From assembly GCA_051747425.1 (NCBI GenBank), contig JBNJGD010000002.1, positions 62,001 through 126,000 on the forward strand: a stretch of 64,000 nt of DNA. Reading direction: 5' to 3'. The translations under genes were made by a program, and so were the position numbers. The stretch's first letter is position 1. The number at the start of each line of letters is the position of its first letter. The notes under the pieces are model-generated. The model did not search any database. It saw nothing but the letters and a program-made list of their open reading frames with translations, and was not told the DNA's origin. Shown in pieces: positions 1-8,811 of this stretch. This DNA is from HTCC5015 sp051747425 (GTDB taxonomy: Bacteria; Pseudomonadota; Gammaproteobacteria; HTCC5015).

Positions 1-681
1 CACACACAGGTGGCCGGTGTCGGCGTAGGTAATGCCCGCCTCCATCGATTCCTGGTCACGAATCTCGCCGATCAGGATCATGTCGGGCGCCTCGCGCATG
101 GCCTCGCGAAGAGCGTTCTCGTAGGAGTGCGTATCCAGACCCACTTCGCGCTGGCCGACGATGGAACGCTTGTGCTCGTAGACGAACTCAATAGGATCCT
201 CCACCGTCAGAATGTGGCCCGCCGTGGTGGCGTTTCGGTGGTCAATCATGGCCGCCAGCGTGGTCGATTTACCCGAACCGGTAGCGCCCACCATCAAAAT
301 CAGCCCCTTGCGCGCCAGGATCAGGTCCTTGAGCACCTCGGGCAGGTTCAGCTCCTCTACAGAGGGAATGCGCGACTTGATGTAGCGAATCACCATGGAG
401 ACTTCGCCGCGCTGCTTGTAGATATTGACCCGGAATCGGCCGATATTGGAACGACTGAGGCCTACATTGAGCTCAAACTCCTCCTCGAAGGTTTCAATCT
501 GGTCCTCGCTGAGAATGCTGTAGGCAATTTTTTTCGTCTGGCCCGGCGCCAGCTTGTTTTTGCTCACCGCCTTCATGTCGCCTTCGAGCTTCATCGAAGG
601 CGCGGCCCCTGTCGTGAAGAAGAGGTCAGAGGCCTCCTTCTCGGCCATCAGTTTCAGGTACGGGTCAAGCGCTGTGCTCAT
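1..681 (-). CDS. PilT/PilU-family type IV pilus ATPase, partial (C-terminus outside window)
   Basis: First 227 residues of a retraction-type pilus ATPase; the gene runs off the left edge. An N-terminal PAS-like half is followed by Walker A (GATGSGKST, about residues 132-140), the Asp box (ILTVEDPIEF) and Walker B (ILIGEIRD); it breaks off at TGHLC. Such proteins form cytoplasmic hexamers at the pilus base and drive pilin disassembly. It resembles PilU in its opening (LMAEKEASDLFFTTGAAPSMK) more than PilT. The ATG at 681 has an AGAGGC ribosome site and lies 8 bases after the pilU stop, so it is the third gene of a pilT-pilU operon. A third copy is unusual; whether it is a second PilU or a divergent helper cannot be told without the C-terminus. 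Confidence 0.5.
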   Translation of the reverse strand, partial: MSTALDPYLKLMAEKEASDLFFTTGAAPSMKLEGDMKAVSKNKLAPGQTKKIAYSILSEDQIETFEEEFELNVGLSRSNIGRFRVNIYKQRGEVSMVIRYIKSRIPSVEELNLPEVLKDLILARKGLILMVGATGSGKSTTLAAMIDHRNATTAGHILTVEDPIEFVYEHKRSIVGQREVGLDTHSYENALREAMREAPDMILIGEIRDQESMEAGITYADTGHLCV

Positions 682-689
682 AAATGCCT

Positions 690-1841
690 CTAGTCTTCGT
701 CCGAGCCTTCGATCTTCAGGCCCCCAATATCGTCCATCAAGTCACTGTCTTTGGCCTTGCCGCCCTCGAGCTTGAGGCGCAACCTCAGATCGTTGAGCGA
801 GTCGGCGTTGCGCATGCCTTCCTCGACGCTGATCGCTCCCTCTTCAATCAAATCGAACAGAGCCTGGTCAAAGGTCTGCATGCCCGCCTCGCGGGACTTG
901 GCCATCAAACCTTTCATCTCGTGCACTTCGCCCTTGAGCATCAAGTCCGCCATTAGCGGCGTATTGATGAGGATTTCAACCGCGGCGCGGCGCCCCTTGT
1001 TATCCACGGTGCGCAAAAGGCGCTGGGAAATCACCGACTTCAGATTGAGCGACAAATCCATCAGCAACTGCTTGCGGCGCTCTTCGGAGAAGAAGTTAAT
1101 AATCCGGTCCATGGCCTGGTTGGTGCTGTTGGCGTGAAGCGTACACAGGCAGAGGTGGCCGGTTTCGGCAAAGGCAATGGCGTGCTCCATGGTCTCGCGG
1201 TCGCGAACCTCGCCAATCAGAATCACATCGGGCGCCTGACGCAAAGTGTTCTTGAGTGCGATTTCCCAATTCTCTGTATCCGTGCCCACTTCCCGCTGGG
1301 AGACGATACAGCTTTTGTGGTTGTGCACATACTCGATCGGGTCTTCGATGGTAATGATGTGGCCAAAGCTGTTCTCGTTTCGATAGTCGACCATGGCCGC
1401 CAGCGAAGTCGATTTACCCGAACCCGTGCCGCCGACGAAAATCACCAGCCCCCGTTTGGTCATGGCGATGTCCTTGAGCACATCGGGCAGATTCAAGTCT
1501 TCAAAACGGGGGATATCGGCGGTAATCACACGGATCACCATGGCCACCGACCCTCGCTGTACATAGGCATTCACACGATAGCGCGAGACTCCCGGCAAGC
1601 TGATGGCGAAGTTGCACTCGTTGCTGGCATCGAACTCGCCGAGCTGCTTGTCGTTCATGATGGACCGCGTGAGGTCCATGGTGTGCGCAGGACTGAGTTT
1701 CTGGTTGGAGACATGAGTCATCTTGCCGTCGATCTTCATTGACGGAGGTGCCCCGGCGGCTATGTACAAATCCGACCCCCCCTTCGCCTTGAGCATGCGA
1801 AGGAGGTCGTGCATGAATTTTATCGCCTTCTCGCGATCCAT
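690..1841 (-). CDS. pilU: Twitching motility ATPase PilU
   Basis: 383-residue PilT-paralogue ATPase that supports PilT in type IV pilus retraction. The sequence shows the PilU-style start (MLKAKGGSDLYIAAGAPPS), Walker A GGTGSGKST at about 136-144, Asp box TIEDPIEY, Walker B VILIGEVRD and the His box ETGHLCLCTLHANS. The PilT retraction motif AIRNLIRE is replaced by TPLMADLMLKGE, as in known PilU, and the acidic C-terminal tail (about 30 residues) is also PilU-like. Length matches the Pseudomonas protein (382). It sits between pilT upstream (28-base gap) and a third ATPase downstream (8-base gap), so the three are probably one transcript. Confidence 0.5.
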   Translation of the reverse strand: MDREKAIKFMHDLLRMLKAKGGSDLYIAAGAPPSMKIDGKMTHVSNQKLSPAHTMDLTRSIMNDKQLGEFDASNECNFAISLPGVSRYRVNAYVQRGSVAMVIRVITADIPRFEDLNLPDVLKDIAMTKRGLVIFVGGTGSGKSTSLAAMVDYRNENSFGHIITIEDPIEYVHNHKSCIVSQREVGTDTENWEIALKNTLRQAPDVILIGEVRDRETMEHAIAFAETGHLCLCTLHANSTNQAMDRIINFFSEERRKQLLMDLSLNLKSVISQRLLRTVDNKGRRAAVEILINTPLMADLMLKGEVHEMKGLMAKSREAGMQTFDQALFDLIEEGAISVEEGMRNADSLNDLRLRLKLEGGKAKDSDLMDDIGGLKIEGSDED

Positions 1842-1869
1842 TAGTGAACCTCTTTAATCAGTCAGAAAA

Positions 1870-2904
1870 CTACAACGAATCAGGGTTGGCCGCCTTGGTG
1901 CGTGCCGTCTCCCGGTTCACCAGACCGCGTTCCACCAGTTCCTTGAGGTTCTGGTCGAGTGTCTGCATACCCTGACCCTGGCCAGTCTGGATGGCCGAAT
2001 ACATCTGGGCCACCTTGTTCTCACGAATCAGGTTGCGGATCGCCGGTGTGCCCAACATTATCTCGTGGGCGGCGACCCGACCGCCGCCATTTTTCTTCAT
2101 CAGAGTTTGGGAAATCACCGCCCGCAGAGACTCCGACAGCATTGACCGGACCATGTCCTTCTCGGCCGCCGGGAATACATCGACAATCCGGTCAATGGTT
2201 TTGGCCGCTGAACTGGTGTGCAAGGTACCAAAAACCAGGTGACCTGTCTCAGCGGCAGACAAAGCCAGGCGAATGGTTTCCAAATCGCGCAACTCGCCCA
2301 CCAGGATAGTATCCGGATCTTCCCGCAAAGCCGAGCGCAAGGCTTCATTAAAGCCGAGGGTGTCGCGGTGGACCTCGCGCTGGTTGATCAAACAGCGTTT
2401 ACTCTCGTGAACAAATTCAATGGGGTCTTCCACGGTCAGGATATGGCCGTACTCGGTCTCGTTCTTGTGGTTGACCATGGCCGCCAGCGTGGTCGATTTA
2501 CCCGAGCCCGTGGGGCCGGTGACCAGCACAACGCCGCGGGGGAACTCGGAAATTTCCTTGAAAATATTGGGCGCACCCAGTTCTTCCAGGGTCAGAATCT
2601 TGGAGGGAATGGTCCGGAATACAGCACCGGCGCCGCGGTTGTGATTAAAAGCATTGACACGGAAGCGCGCCAGATTGGGGATCTCGAAGGAAAAGTCGGT
2701 CTCCCAGAACTCCTCGAAATCCTTGCGCTGTTTGTCGTTCATGATGTCGTAGACCATCGAGTGAACTTGCTTGTGGTCCAGCGAATCGACATTGATCCGG
2801 CGCACATCGCCGTCGACACGAATCATCGGAGGCAGACCTGCAGAGAGGTGCAAGTCAGAGGCGCCATTTTTAACGCCAAATGCCAGTAGCTGCGCAATAT
2901 CCAT
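1870..2904 (-). CDS. pilT: Type IV pilus retraction ATPase PilT
   Basis: 344-residue hexameric ATPase that powers pilus retraction, twitching and pilus-dependent DNA uptake. It has Walker A GPTGSGKST (about 130-138), Asp box TVEDPIEF, Walker B ILVGELRD, the His box ETGHLVFGTLHT and the diagnostic PilT signature PAIRNLIRENK near the C-terminus. Length is the family norm. It is the first gene of the minus-strand ATPase cluster and is divergent from yggS, the same arrangement as in Pseudomonas. The start at 2904 aligns with known PilT N-termini (MDI.QLLAF..K..ASDLHLSAG). Confidence 0.5.
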   Translation of the reverse strand: MDIAQLLAFGVKNGASDLHLSAGLPPMIRVDGDVRRINVDSLDHKQVHSMVYDIMNDKQRKDFEEFWETDFSFEIPNLARFRVNAFNHNRGAGAVFRTIPSKILTLEELGAPNIFKEISEFPRGVVLVTGPTGSGKSTTLAAMVNHKNETEYGHILTVEDPIEFVHESKRCLINQREVHRDTLGFNEALRSALREDPDTILVGELRDLETIRLALSAAETGHLVFGTLHTSSAAKTIDRIVDVFPAAEKDMVRSMLSESLRAVISQTLMKKNGGGRVAAHEIMLGTPAIRNLIRENKVAQMYSAIQTGQGQGMQTLDQNLKELVERGLVNRETARTKAANPDSL

Positions 2905-2935
2905 CGTCTTCCCCGCTTGTTAGAATGTGTTTCGC

Positions 2936-2974
2936 GCCACTGACTGCAGCGACGCCTTATTTTTCAGCAGTGGC
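2936..2974. repeat. Inverted repeat between pilT and yggS
   Basis: A 7-base arm GCCACTG (2936-2942) is matched by CAGTGGC (2968-2974), and the inner bases CTG/CAG extend the stem after one mismatch. It lies in the 105-base divergent gap and could be an operator or an RNA hairpin in the pilT 5' region. No run of T follows on either side at terminator distance, so I do not call it a terminator. Confidence 0.5.
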
Positions 2975-3009
2975 TAAATCATAGATACCTGAAGGCCTAA
3001 CCACAAGCG

Positions 3010-3714
3010 ATGTCACACGAAAGCGATCAGATTGTCGACAACTGGCTGACCGTGCGCCAGAGAATCGAATCGGCCCGGAACCGTTACGGCATTGCAACGG
3101 AAGTCTCTCTACTCGCTGTCAGCAAGACAAAGCCCGCCTGGATGGTAGAGGCACTGTACCGCGAGGGACAGCGGGATTTTGGCGAGAACTACCTTCAGGA
3201 CGCCGAGGAGAAAATCGCGGCGCTGGAGCACCTCGACGACATTCGCTGGCATTTCATCGGCCAGATCCAGTCCAACAAGACGGCGACCATCGCCCGGCTT
3301 TTCGACTGGGTGCACAGTGTCGACCGGTTCAAAATTGCCAGGCGCCTGAGTGAACAGCGCCCCGACGACCTCCCTCCGCTGAGCCTCTGCCTGCAGGTCA
3401 ATCTGGACGGCGAACAACAAAAAGGTGGCGTGGAGCCGGAAGTCCTGGCCGAACTGGCGGAACAGATTCAGGGCCTGCCCAATGTAGAGCTGCGCGGATT
3501 GATGGCCATTCCCATGCCGCGTCAGGACGAGAGCGAGCAGCGAAACAGCTTCGCCCGCTTGAGACAACTGCTCGACGATTTGAAAAAGCACGCCCCGGCC
3601 CCACATACACTGGACACCCTGTCCATGGGCATGAGCGGCGACCTGGAACCGGCCATCGCCGAGGGCAGCACCCTCGTGCGCATCGGCAGCGACATTTTTG
3701 GAGCAAGAACATGA
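3010..3714 (+). CDS. yggS: YggS/PLPBP family pyridoxal phosphate homeostasis protein
   Basis: 234-residue single-domain PLP-binding protein with an alanine-racemase-type TIM barrel. It carries the vitamin as a Schiff base and keeps PLP and amino-acid pools balanced rather than catalysing a known reaction. The PLP lysine lies in LLAVSKTKP (about residues 35-43); FGENYLQD, WHFIGQIQSNK and the late SMGMSGDLEPAI phosphate-binding motif are all present. It begins a tightly packed plus-strand operon; its TGA overlaps the proC ATG (ATGA). Location between pilT and proC is the standard Pseudomonas order. Confidence 0.5.
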   Translation: MSHESDQIVDNWLTVRQRIESARNRYGIATEVSLLAVSKTKPAWMVEALYREGQRDFGENYLQDAEEKIAALEHLDDIRWHFIGQIQSNKTATIARLFDWVHSVDRFKIARRLSEQRPDDLPPLSLCLQVNLDGEQQKGGVEPEVLAELAEQIQGLPNVELRGLMAIPMPRQDESEQRNSFARLRQLLDDLKKHAPAPHTLDTLSMGMSGDLEPAIAEGSTLVRIGSDIFGART

Positions 3715-4535
3715 CCGCAAACATCTGTTTCATCGGCGGCGGCAACATGGCACGCAGCCTGATCGGCGGACTTATCGCCAACGGTCACCCCGCCGAGGCC
3801 ATCCGCGCCGCCGACCCCAACGAGACGACCCGCCAGGGGCTGGAGCGTGACTTTTCTATCGCCACTGAGTCGGATAACGCCGCCGCGATCGAAGGCTGTG
3901 ACGCCATTGTCCTGGCTGTAAAGCCGCAAATGATGGGCGAGGTCGTCCAGCCACTGGCCGAGCCACTGACCCGCTCCGGGGCACTTTTGATCTCCATCGC
4001 CGCAGGCTTACCCGTCGCCGCCCTCGACCGCTGGCTGGGGGCACCGTCCCCTATCGTTCGCTGCATGCCCAATACGCCGGCTCTTCTGCAAGTTGGCGCC
4101 ACAGCGCTCTACGCCAACAAACAGGTGTCGTCACAACAGGCTGAGCTGGCCGAGCAAATTCTCGGCGCCGCCGGCCTGACCCTGTGGGTGGACGAGGAAG
4201 CCCAACTCGACGCCGTCACCGCCGTCTCGGGCTCCGGCCCGGCCTACTTCTTCGCCTTTATCGAGGCTATGCAGGCGTCGGCGGTCAAACTCGGCCTCAG
4301 TCCCGAGCAAGCCGAGCAACTGACCCGGCAAACCGCACTGGGAGCCGCTCGCATGGTCTGCGACAGCGGCGACGACGCAGCTACTTTAAGAAAAAAAGTG
4401 ACTTCCAAGGGCGGCACCACGGCCGCCGCCCTGGCCGCCTTTGAGGCCGCCGATCTGAACGGCACCGTCGAAGTCGCCATGACCGCCGCCCGGGATCGCG
4501 CCAGCGAACTCGCCGAACAGCTCAAGGGAGAATAG
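3711..4535 (+). CDS. proC: Pyrroline-5-carboxylate reductase
   Basis: 274-residue cytoplasmic enzyme for the last step of proline synthesis (NAD(P)H reduction of pyrroline-5-carboxylate). The N-terminal Rossmann motif is FIGGGNMARSLIGG (about 7-20), with the mid-protein RCMPNTPALLQVGATAL and the C-terminal family signature around SGSGPAYFFAFIEAM and TSKGGTTAAAL. Length is typical. The start overlaps yggS by four bases and the stop is 5 bases from yggT, so translation is coupled. Confidence 0.5.
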   Translation: MTANICFIGGGNMARSLIGGLIANGHPAEAIRAADPNETTRQGLERDFSIATESDNAAAIEGCDAIVLAVKPQMMGEVVQPLAEPLTRSGALLISIAAGLPVAALDRWLGAPSPIVRCMPNTPALLQVGATALYANKQVSSQQAELAEQILGAAGLTLWVDEEAQLDAVTAVSGSGPAYFFAFIEAMQASAVKLGLSPEQAEQLTRQTALGAARMVCDSGDDAATLRKKVTSKGGTTAAALAAFEAADLNGTVEVAMTAARDRASELAEQLKGE

Positions 4536-4540
4536 CCCCC

Positions 4541-5089
4541 ATGACCCAGGCCCTGTTTTTTATCCTCGACACCGTGCTCTTTCTCTTCTCGGGCGCAGTA
4601 TTGCTTCGCTTCCTCGCCCAGTGGCTGAGTGCGGACTATCGCAACCCCGTCTCTCAGGCCATCGTGCAGATCACCGACCCGGTGCTCGCTCCGTTGCGCA
4701 AGGTGCTGCCGCAAATAGGTGGACAGGATACGGCGGCGATAGTGGTTATTATTCTGCTCATGATTGGCAAGGTTTTTCTCTACGCCCAGTTTCGCGGCGT
4801 CGCCGTAACAGCGCCGGCCATCAGCGTCATGAGCCTGTATTTTATCGGCGAGCTGGTATTCAAAACCTTTATCTACCTGATCATTGCCGAAGTTATTCTG
4901 AGCTGGATATCTCCCACGCCGTATCACCCGGCAAGGCTCTTCATCAACGCACTGACGGCACCACTGATGGCACCCTTGAGGCGTCTCATCAAACCCATCG
5001 GCGGCACCATTGATATCGTGCCCATGATTGTGCTGATCCTTCTCTACGCGGGCCAAATCGCCTTTGGCCAACTGCTTCTCGGTGGCTGA
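4541..5089 (+). CDS. yggT: YggT family integral membrane protein
   Basis: 182-residue inner-membrane protein with two copies of the YggT domain, each with two hydrophobic helices and a conserved segment (NPVSQAIVQITDPVLAPLRK and the later NALTAPLMAPLRRLIKP). Function is poorly defined; family members have been linked to osmotic tolerance and, in plants (CCB3/YlmG), to membrane-protein biogenesis. It is placed between proC and yggU as in many proteobacteria; the last 8 bases overlap the likely yggU GTG start. Confidence 0.5.
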   Translation: MTQALFFILDTVLFLFSGAVLLRFLAQWLSADYRNPVSQAIVQITDPVLAPLRKVLPQIGGQDTAAIVVIILLMIGKVFLYAQFRGVAVTAPAISVMSLYFIGELVFKTFIYLIIAEVILSWISPTPYHPARLFINALTAPLMAPLRRLIKPIGGTIDIVPMIVLILLYAGQIAFGQLLLGG

Positions 5090-5405
5090 TCCGGCAACCT
5101 GGGATGAGGGCCGCTGGCTGCTGAAACTGACCGTACAGCCCAGGGCCAGTCGCGATGAAATCGTCGGGCTTTACGCCGACACCCTTCGTCTGCGGACTAC
5201 CGCGCCACCGGTGGATGGCAAGGCCAACCGACATATACAGCGCTGGCTGGCCAAGCAATTTGGCGTCGCACCGAGTTGTGTGGAACTCGTCTCGGGGCGC
5301 GCCGGCCGAAGCAAGCGGTTTGCCGTTAACTGCCCCAGGGACACAGCGCCTGACTGGCTGAAGACTTACTGCCCCGAAGCGTTTGGTCTGGACGGCAGTT
5401 CGTGA
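5082..5405 (+). CDS. yggU: DUF167 (YggU) family protein
   Basis: Small basic protein of about 107 residues of the DUF167 family. Visible signatures are LTVQPRASRDEIVG, PPVDGKANRHIQRWLAKQFG and VELVSGRAGRSKR. The function is unknown. I chose the GTG at 5082, which overlaps the yggT stop by 8 bases; an in-frame TTG at 5064 would add six residues. It is part of the yggS-metW operon. Confidence 0.5.
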   Translation: MADPATWDEGRWLLKLTVQPRASRDEIVGLYADTLRLRTTAPPVDGKANRHIQRWLAKQFGVAPSCVELVSGRAGRSKRFAVNCPRDTAPDWLKTYCPEAFGLDGSS

Positions 5406-5446
5406 CAAAATCGGGCGCTTGTACCCACAGAGCCAAACCGCCACCA

Positions 5447-6583
5447 ATGACCGACTCTGCAGACCCTCGTTCCGTTGGCATTGTCCAGCCTCAAGTAATG
5501 CGCAGCGAATCGCCGCTGCCGCTGGACTGTGGCCGCACACTGGAGGGTTTCGACCTGGTCTACGAGACCTATGGCGAGCTCAACGAATCGGCCAGCAATG
5601 CGATCCTTATCTGCCACGCCCTCTCCGGCAGCCACCACGCCGCCGGTTACCACAGTGAGCACGACAAGCGTCCGGGCTGGTGGGACGCCGCCATTGGCCC
5701 GGGCAAGGCCATCGACACCAACCGTTTTTTCGTCGTCTGCAGCAACAACCTGGGTGGCTGCCACGGCTCCACGGGGCCATCCAGCCAGCGCGACGACAAT
5801 GGCGAATACTGGGGGCCGGACTTTCCTCTGCTCACCGTCCGCGACTGGGTTCGCAGCCAGAAAAGGCTGATGGAACATCTCGGTATTTCACAGTGGGCCG
5901 CAGTGGCCGGCGGCAGCCTGGGTGGTATGCAGGCGCTGCAGTGGAGCGTGGACCTCCCCGAACTGATTCGCCACTGCATTGTGATTGCCGCAGCTCCCAA
6001 CCTGACGGCGCAAAACATCGCCTTCAACGAAGTGGCGCGGCAAGCCATCCTCACCGACCCGGACTTTTGCGACGGCCATTTCCTGCGCGAGGGCAAAGTC
6101 CCCCAAAGGGGCCTGATGCTGGCCCGGATGCTCGGCCATATCACCTATCTTTCCAATGACGCCATGGGCGAAAAATTTGGCCGCCAGCTGCAGCGCGGCA
6201 AACTGCACTACGACTTTGGCGCGGAGTACCAGGTGGAGAGCTACCTGCGCTACCAGGGCGAGAAATTTATTGCCAGCTTCGATGCCAACACCTATCTGCT
6301 GATGACCAAGGCGCTCGATTATTTTGACCCGGCCCGGGACTACGGCGGTAATTTGACCAACGCCCTCGAGCGCAGTCAGGCCGGATTTTATGTCGCCTCA
6401 TTCACCACCGACTGGCGTTTTCAGCCCGAGCGCTCCGAGGAAATCGTCTCGGCGCTGCTCGAAGCCGAGCGGGATGTCACTTATGTCGAAGTGGACAGCC
6501 CCAATGGTCACGACGCCTTTCTCCTGGACACGCCTTACTACACCAACACCCTGCGCGCCTACCTGGAGAATATCGATGTCTAG
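5447..6583 (+). CDS. metX: Homoserine O-acyltransferase (MetX family)
   Basis: 378-residue alpha/beta-hydrolase-fold enzyme that acylates homoserine, the entry step to methionine. The nucleophile is the serine in AGGSLGGMQALQW, with the early LICHALSGSHHAAGYH and NNLGGCHGSTGP motifs and the late catalytic histidine in NGHDAFLLD. Gammaproteobacterial MetX paired with MetW often uses succinyl-CoA, so O-succinyl- rather than O-acetyl-transfer is possible; the sequence alone does not settle it. I start at the ATG at 5447, which fits family N-termini; an in-frame GTG at 5402 overlapping the yggU stop is the alternative. It overlaps metW by 8 bases. Confidence 0.5.
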   Translation: MTDSADPRSVGIVQPQVMRSESPLPLDCGRTLEGFDLVYETYGELNESASNAILICHALSGSHHAAGYHSEHDKRPGWWDAAIGPGKAIDTNRFFVVCSNNLGGCHGSTGPSSQRDDNGEYWGPDFPLLTVRDWVRSQKRLMEHLGISQWAAVAGGSLGGMQALQWSVDLPELIRHCIVIAAAPNLTAQNIAFNEVARQAILTDPDFCDGHFLREGKVPQRGLMLARMLGHITYLSNDAMGEKFGRQLQRGKLHYDFGAEYQVESYLRYQGEKFIASFDANTYLLMTKALDYFDPARDYGGNLTNALERSQAGFYVASFTTDWRFQPERSEEIVSALLEAERDVTYVEVDSPNGHDAFLLDTPYYTNTLRAYLENIDV

Positions 6584-7178
6584 CCTGCGCACCGACCAAG
6601 CGATTATTGCCAACTGGATTCGCCCTGGCAGCCGGGTGCTCGATCTCGGCTGCGGTGACGGCGCCCTGCTCGACCATCTGGCCCGCGAGCGCCAGGTGCG
6701 CGGTTACGGCGTGGAAATCGACCCGGAGGCCATTACCCTGTGCACCGAGCGCGGGGTGAATGTGATTCAGCGGAATATTGAGTCAGACCTGGGCTCGCTG
6801 CGCAGCCAGTCCTTTGATTATGTGGTCATGAGCCAATCCCTGCAGACCCTGCGCAAAACCGACCAGGCTCTGCTGGAAATGCTACGCATTGGCGCGGAGG
6901 GCATCATTTCCTTTCCCAACATGGGCTACATCCGCGGCCGCTTGCAGTTTGCCTTTGGCGGCCACATGCCCGTGACCAAAGCACTCGACCACAGCTGGTA
7001 CGAGACACCCAATATACACCTCTGTACTATTCGGGATTTTGAGGCGTTGTGTCGCGACAAGGGAATCCGCATTCTCGAACGCGTGGTGGCGGACAACGAT
7101 CACGCGACACGCACCGGCATGAACTGGATGCCCAACCTGCTGGGCAAGGTAGCGCTCTACCGGCTGCAAAAGATCTAG
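6576..7178 (+). CDS. metW: Methionine biosynthesis protein MetW
   Basis: 200-residue SAM-methyltransferase-fold protein always found beside metX, with motif I VLDLGCGDGALLDHL (about residues 19-33) and the MetW-typical QSLQTLRKTDQAL and ISFPNMGYIRGR. It is required with MetX for methionine synthesis in pseudomonads, probably as a partner that supports the acyltransferase; its own reaction is uncertain. The ATG at 6576 overlaps the end of metX, indicating coupling. It ends the plus-strand operon; its stop overlaps the stop of the convergent diguanylate cyclase by 4 bases. Confidence 0.5.
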   Translation: MSSLRTDQAIIANWIRPGSRVLDLGCGDGALLDHLARERQVRGYGVEIDPEAITLCTERGVNVIQRNIESDLGSLRSQSFDYVVMSQSLQTLRKTDQALLEMLRIGAEGIISFPNMGYIRGRLQFAFGGHMPVTKALDHSWYETPNIHLCTIRDFEALCRDKGIRILERVVADNDHATRTGMNWMPNLLGKVALYRLQKI

Positions 7179-8323
7179 GCGAACAACACCCGGTCCCGAC
7201 CCTGCTCCTTGGCCCGGTACAGCGCTTCGTCGGCACTGGCGATGAGATCCTGAAGCTCGCCGACTTCATCAGCACCTACACAGGCCACTCCAATACTTAA
7301 AGTCAGCTCACCGGGTATCGAACCGGGGCTACGACGATGGATGTTTGCCACATCCCGACGCACTGCCTCGGCCACTTTTTCCGCACCCTTTGGGTCAGTC
7401 TTGCCGAGAAAGGCAATAAACTCCTCTCCACCATAGCGCCCCACCAGATCTCCGGGTCGCTTGAAGCTGCGCCGCAGGGCTTCGGCCACCGCGACAATGG
7501 CCTCATCGCCTGCGATATGGCCATGTTCATCGTTGAAAGGTTTGAAGTGATCAATATCCAACATCATCAGCGTCACGAACTCGCGCTCACGGCGCGCGGC
7601 CGCCAGCCCTCTGGCAAAGCTCTCCTCAAATGCTCGACGGTTGAGCAGGCCCGTCAGGGGGTCGGTGCGCGAGAGTTTTTTCAGCTCCCGATTGGCGTCC
7701 AGCAACTGCTCACTGAGCGCTGTATTTTCAAGCTCCAGGCGCAGACTGTCGGTCGTCACACGGTGAAACTTGAGCGCCATCACATAGGTACTCACTGCAA
7801 ACACCAACGCAGTCAACCCGGCCAGGGTTTCGTTGTAGGTAAACTGAAAGAAAAGCCAGACACAGAGCGGGGCAATCAGGGTGACAATGTACCCGCCAAT
7901 CGCCAGCATGCTGTAAAAAAGATAGGGAACGGCACCAACGGAAAGACTGATCAACACCAGCAAAATCAGCAACATCAAATCGAACGGTGCATGACTGCCC
8001 ACATGGGCGGCACCCAGCCCCCAGACCACGCCATAGGCCAGAGCTGACAGGACAAAAGCATTGTGGGCGCGCCTGAAATCGGCCGAAGCATCAGCCACCT
8101 TGCGGCGGTAGCGGCAATAAACTGCAAGGCGAACCAGGATCATCGCATTGGCCAACGACCACCACAGCAAAGGCATTTGCCAGCCCACCTGAAAAGTGAG
8201 CAGGCCACAGACAGCTGTAGTCACAAATACAGACAGCAACAAGCCCTGTCTGTTTTCCTTATACAAACGCTGCGTCTTGCGCCGACTGATTTGTCCGGCA
8301 ATGCTGTTGTTGTTGATATCCAC
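7175..8323 (-). CDS. Membrane-bound diguanylate cyclase (GGDEF)
   Basis: 382-residue inner-membrane signalling enzyme predicted to make cyclic di-GMP from two GTP. Roughly residues 25-185 form about six hydrophobic helices; a short coiled coil (LELENTALSEQLLDANREL) leads into the GGDEF domain, which starts at SRTDPLTGLLNRRAF. The active-site motif is intact (GGEEF) and is preceded by an RxxD inhibitory site (RPGD) five residues upstream, so product feedback is expected. The membrane half resembles MASE-type sensor regions but I cannot name its ligand. Monocistronic. Confidence 0.5.
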   Translation of the reverse strand: MDINNNSIAGQISRRKTQRLYKENRQGLLLSVFVTTAVCGLLTFQVGWQMPLLWWSLANAMILVRLAVYCRYRRKVADASADFRRAHNAFVLSALAYGVVWGLGAAHVGSHAPFDLMLLILLVLISLSVGAVPYLFYSMLAIGGYIVTLIAPLCVWLFFQFTYNETLAGLTALVFAVSTYVMALKFHRVTTDSLRLELENTALSEQLLDANRELKKLSRTDPLTGLLNRRAFEESFARGLAAARREREFVTLMMLDIDHFKPFNDEHGHIAGDEAIVAVAEALRRSFKRPGDLVGRYGGEEFIAFLGKTDPKGAEKVAEAVRRDVANIHRRSPGSIPGELTLSIGVACVGADEVGELQDLIASADEALYRAKEQGRDRVLFA

Positions 8324-8361
8324 GGCTCCCCTGCCTGTCCGCTTTTATGCGCGGTTGGTTG

Positions 8362-8811
8362 TTATAGTGACTCTTGTACAGTCAGCTTGGCCTGAATATA
8401 GCGGCTGTGGGGCAAATAGAGCAAATCGGCGACGCGGCGGATGAAGTGCTCCTCGTAGCGATCAATTTCGCCATCGGCATAGGCGACACGCCACATCTGC
8501 TCGAGCAGAAGACCGCGTTCCGCCAAATCCAGCTTGTCCACCAGAAGGCGCACAAAGCGATGGTGCGAGGTAAGGTCCTCGAGGTCTCCTTCGACCTCAT
8601 CCAGCAGCGCCCGGGCCTCATCGCGGTTGAGGCTGGTAGCGGCTACAACACTGGCGAGCAGCTGGTCCCGCTCGCTGTCTGCCACCGTGTGATCGGCCGT
8701 AGCCACTTCAAATAAAAGAAAGGCTGCGGCACGCTGGATCAGGTAGTCATCAGATTCCGCGGCCGGGTTGGTGGCTTCACCGGAGAACCATTCCTTGAGC
8801 GCGCCCAGCAT
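8362..8811 (-). CDS. TerB-like (tellurite resistance/DjlA) domain protein
   Basis: 149-residue cytoplasmic protein with an all-helical TerB fold: AAAFLLFEVATADHTVADSERDQL and WRVAYADGEIDRYEEHFIRRVADLL are the paired metal-binding type helices with conserved aspartate and glutamate. TerB-like proteins bind divalent metal and associate with membranes; the standalone form has no settled role. The start ATG overlaps the stop of hspQ, so it is translated from the hspQ transcript. Confidence 0.5.
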   Translation of the reverse strand: MLGALKEWFSGEATNPAAESDDYLIQRAAAFLLFEVATADHTVADSERDQLLASVVAATSLNRDEARALLDEVEGDLEDLTSHHRFVRLLVDKLDLAERGLLLEQMWRVAYADGEIDRYEEHFIRRVADLLYLPHSRYIQAKLTVQESL

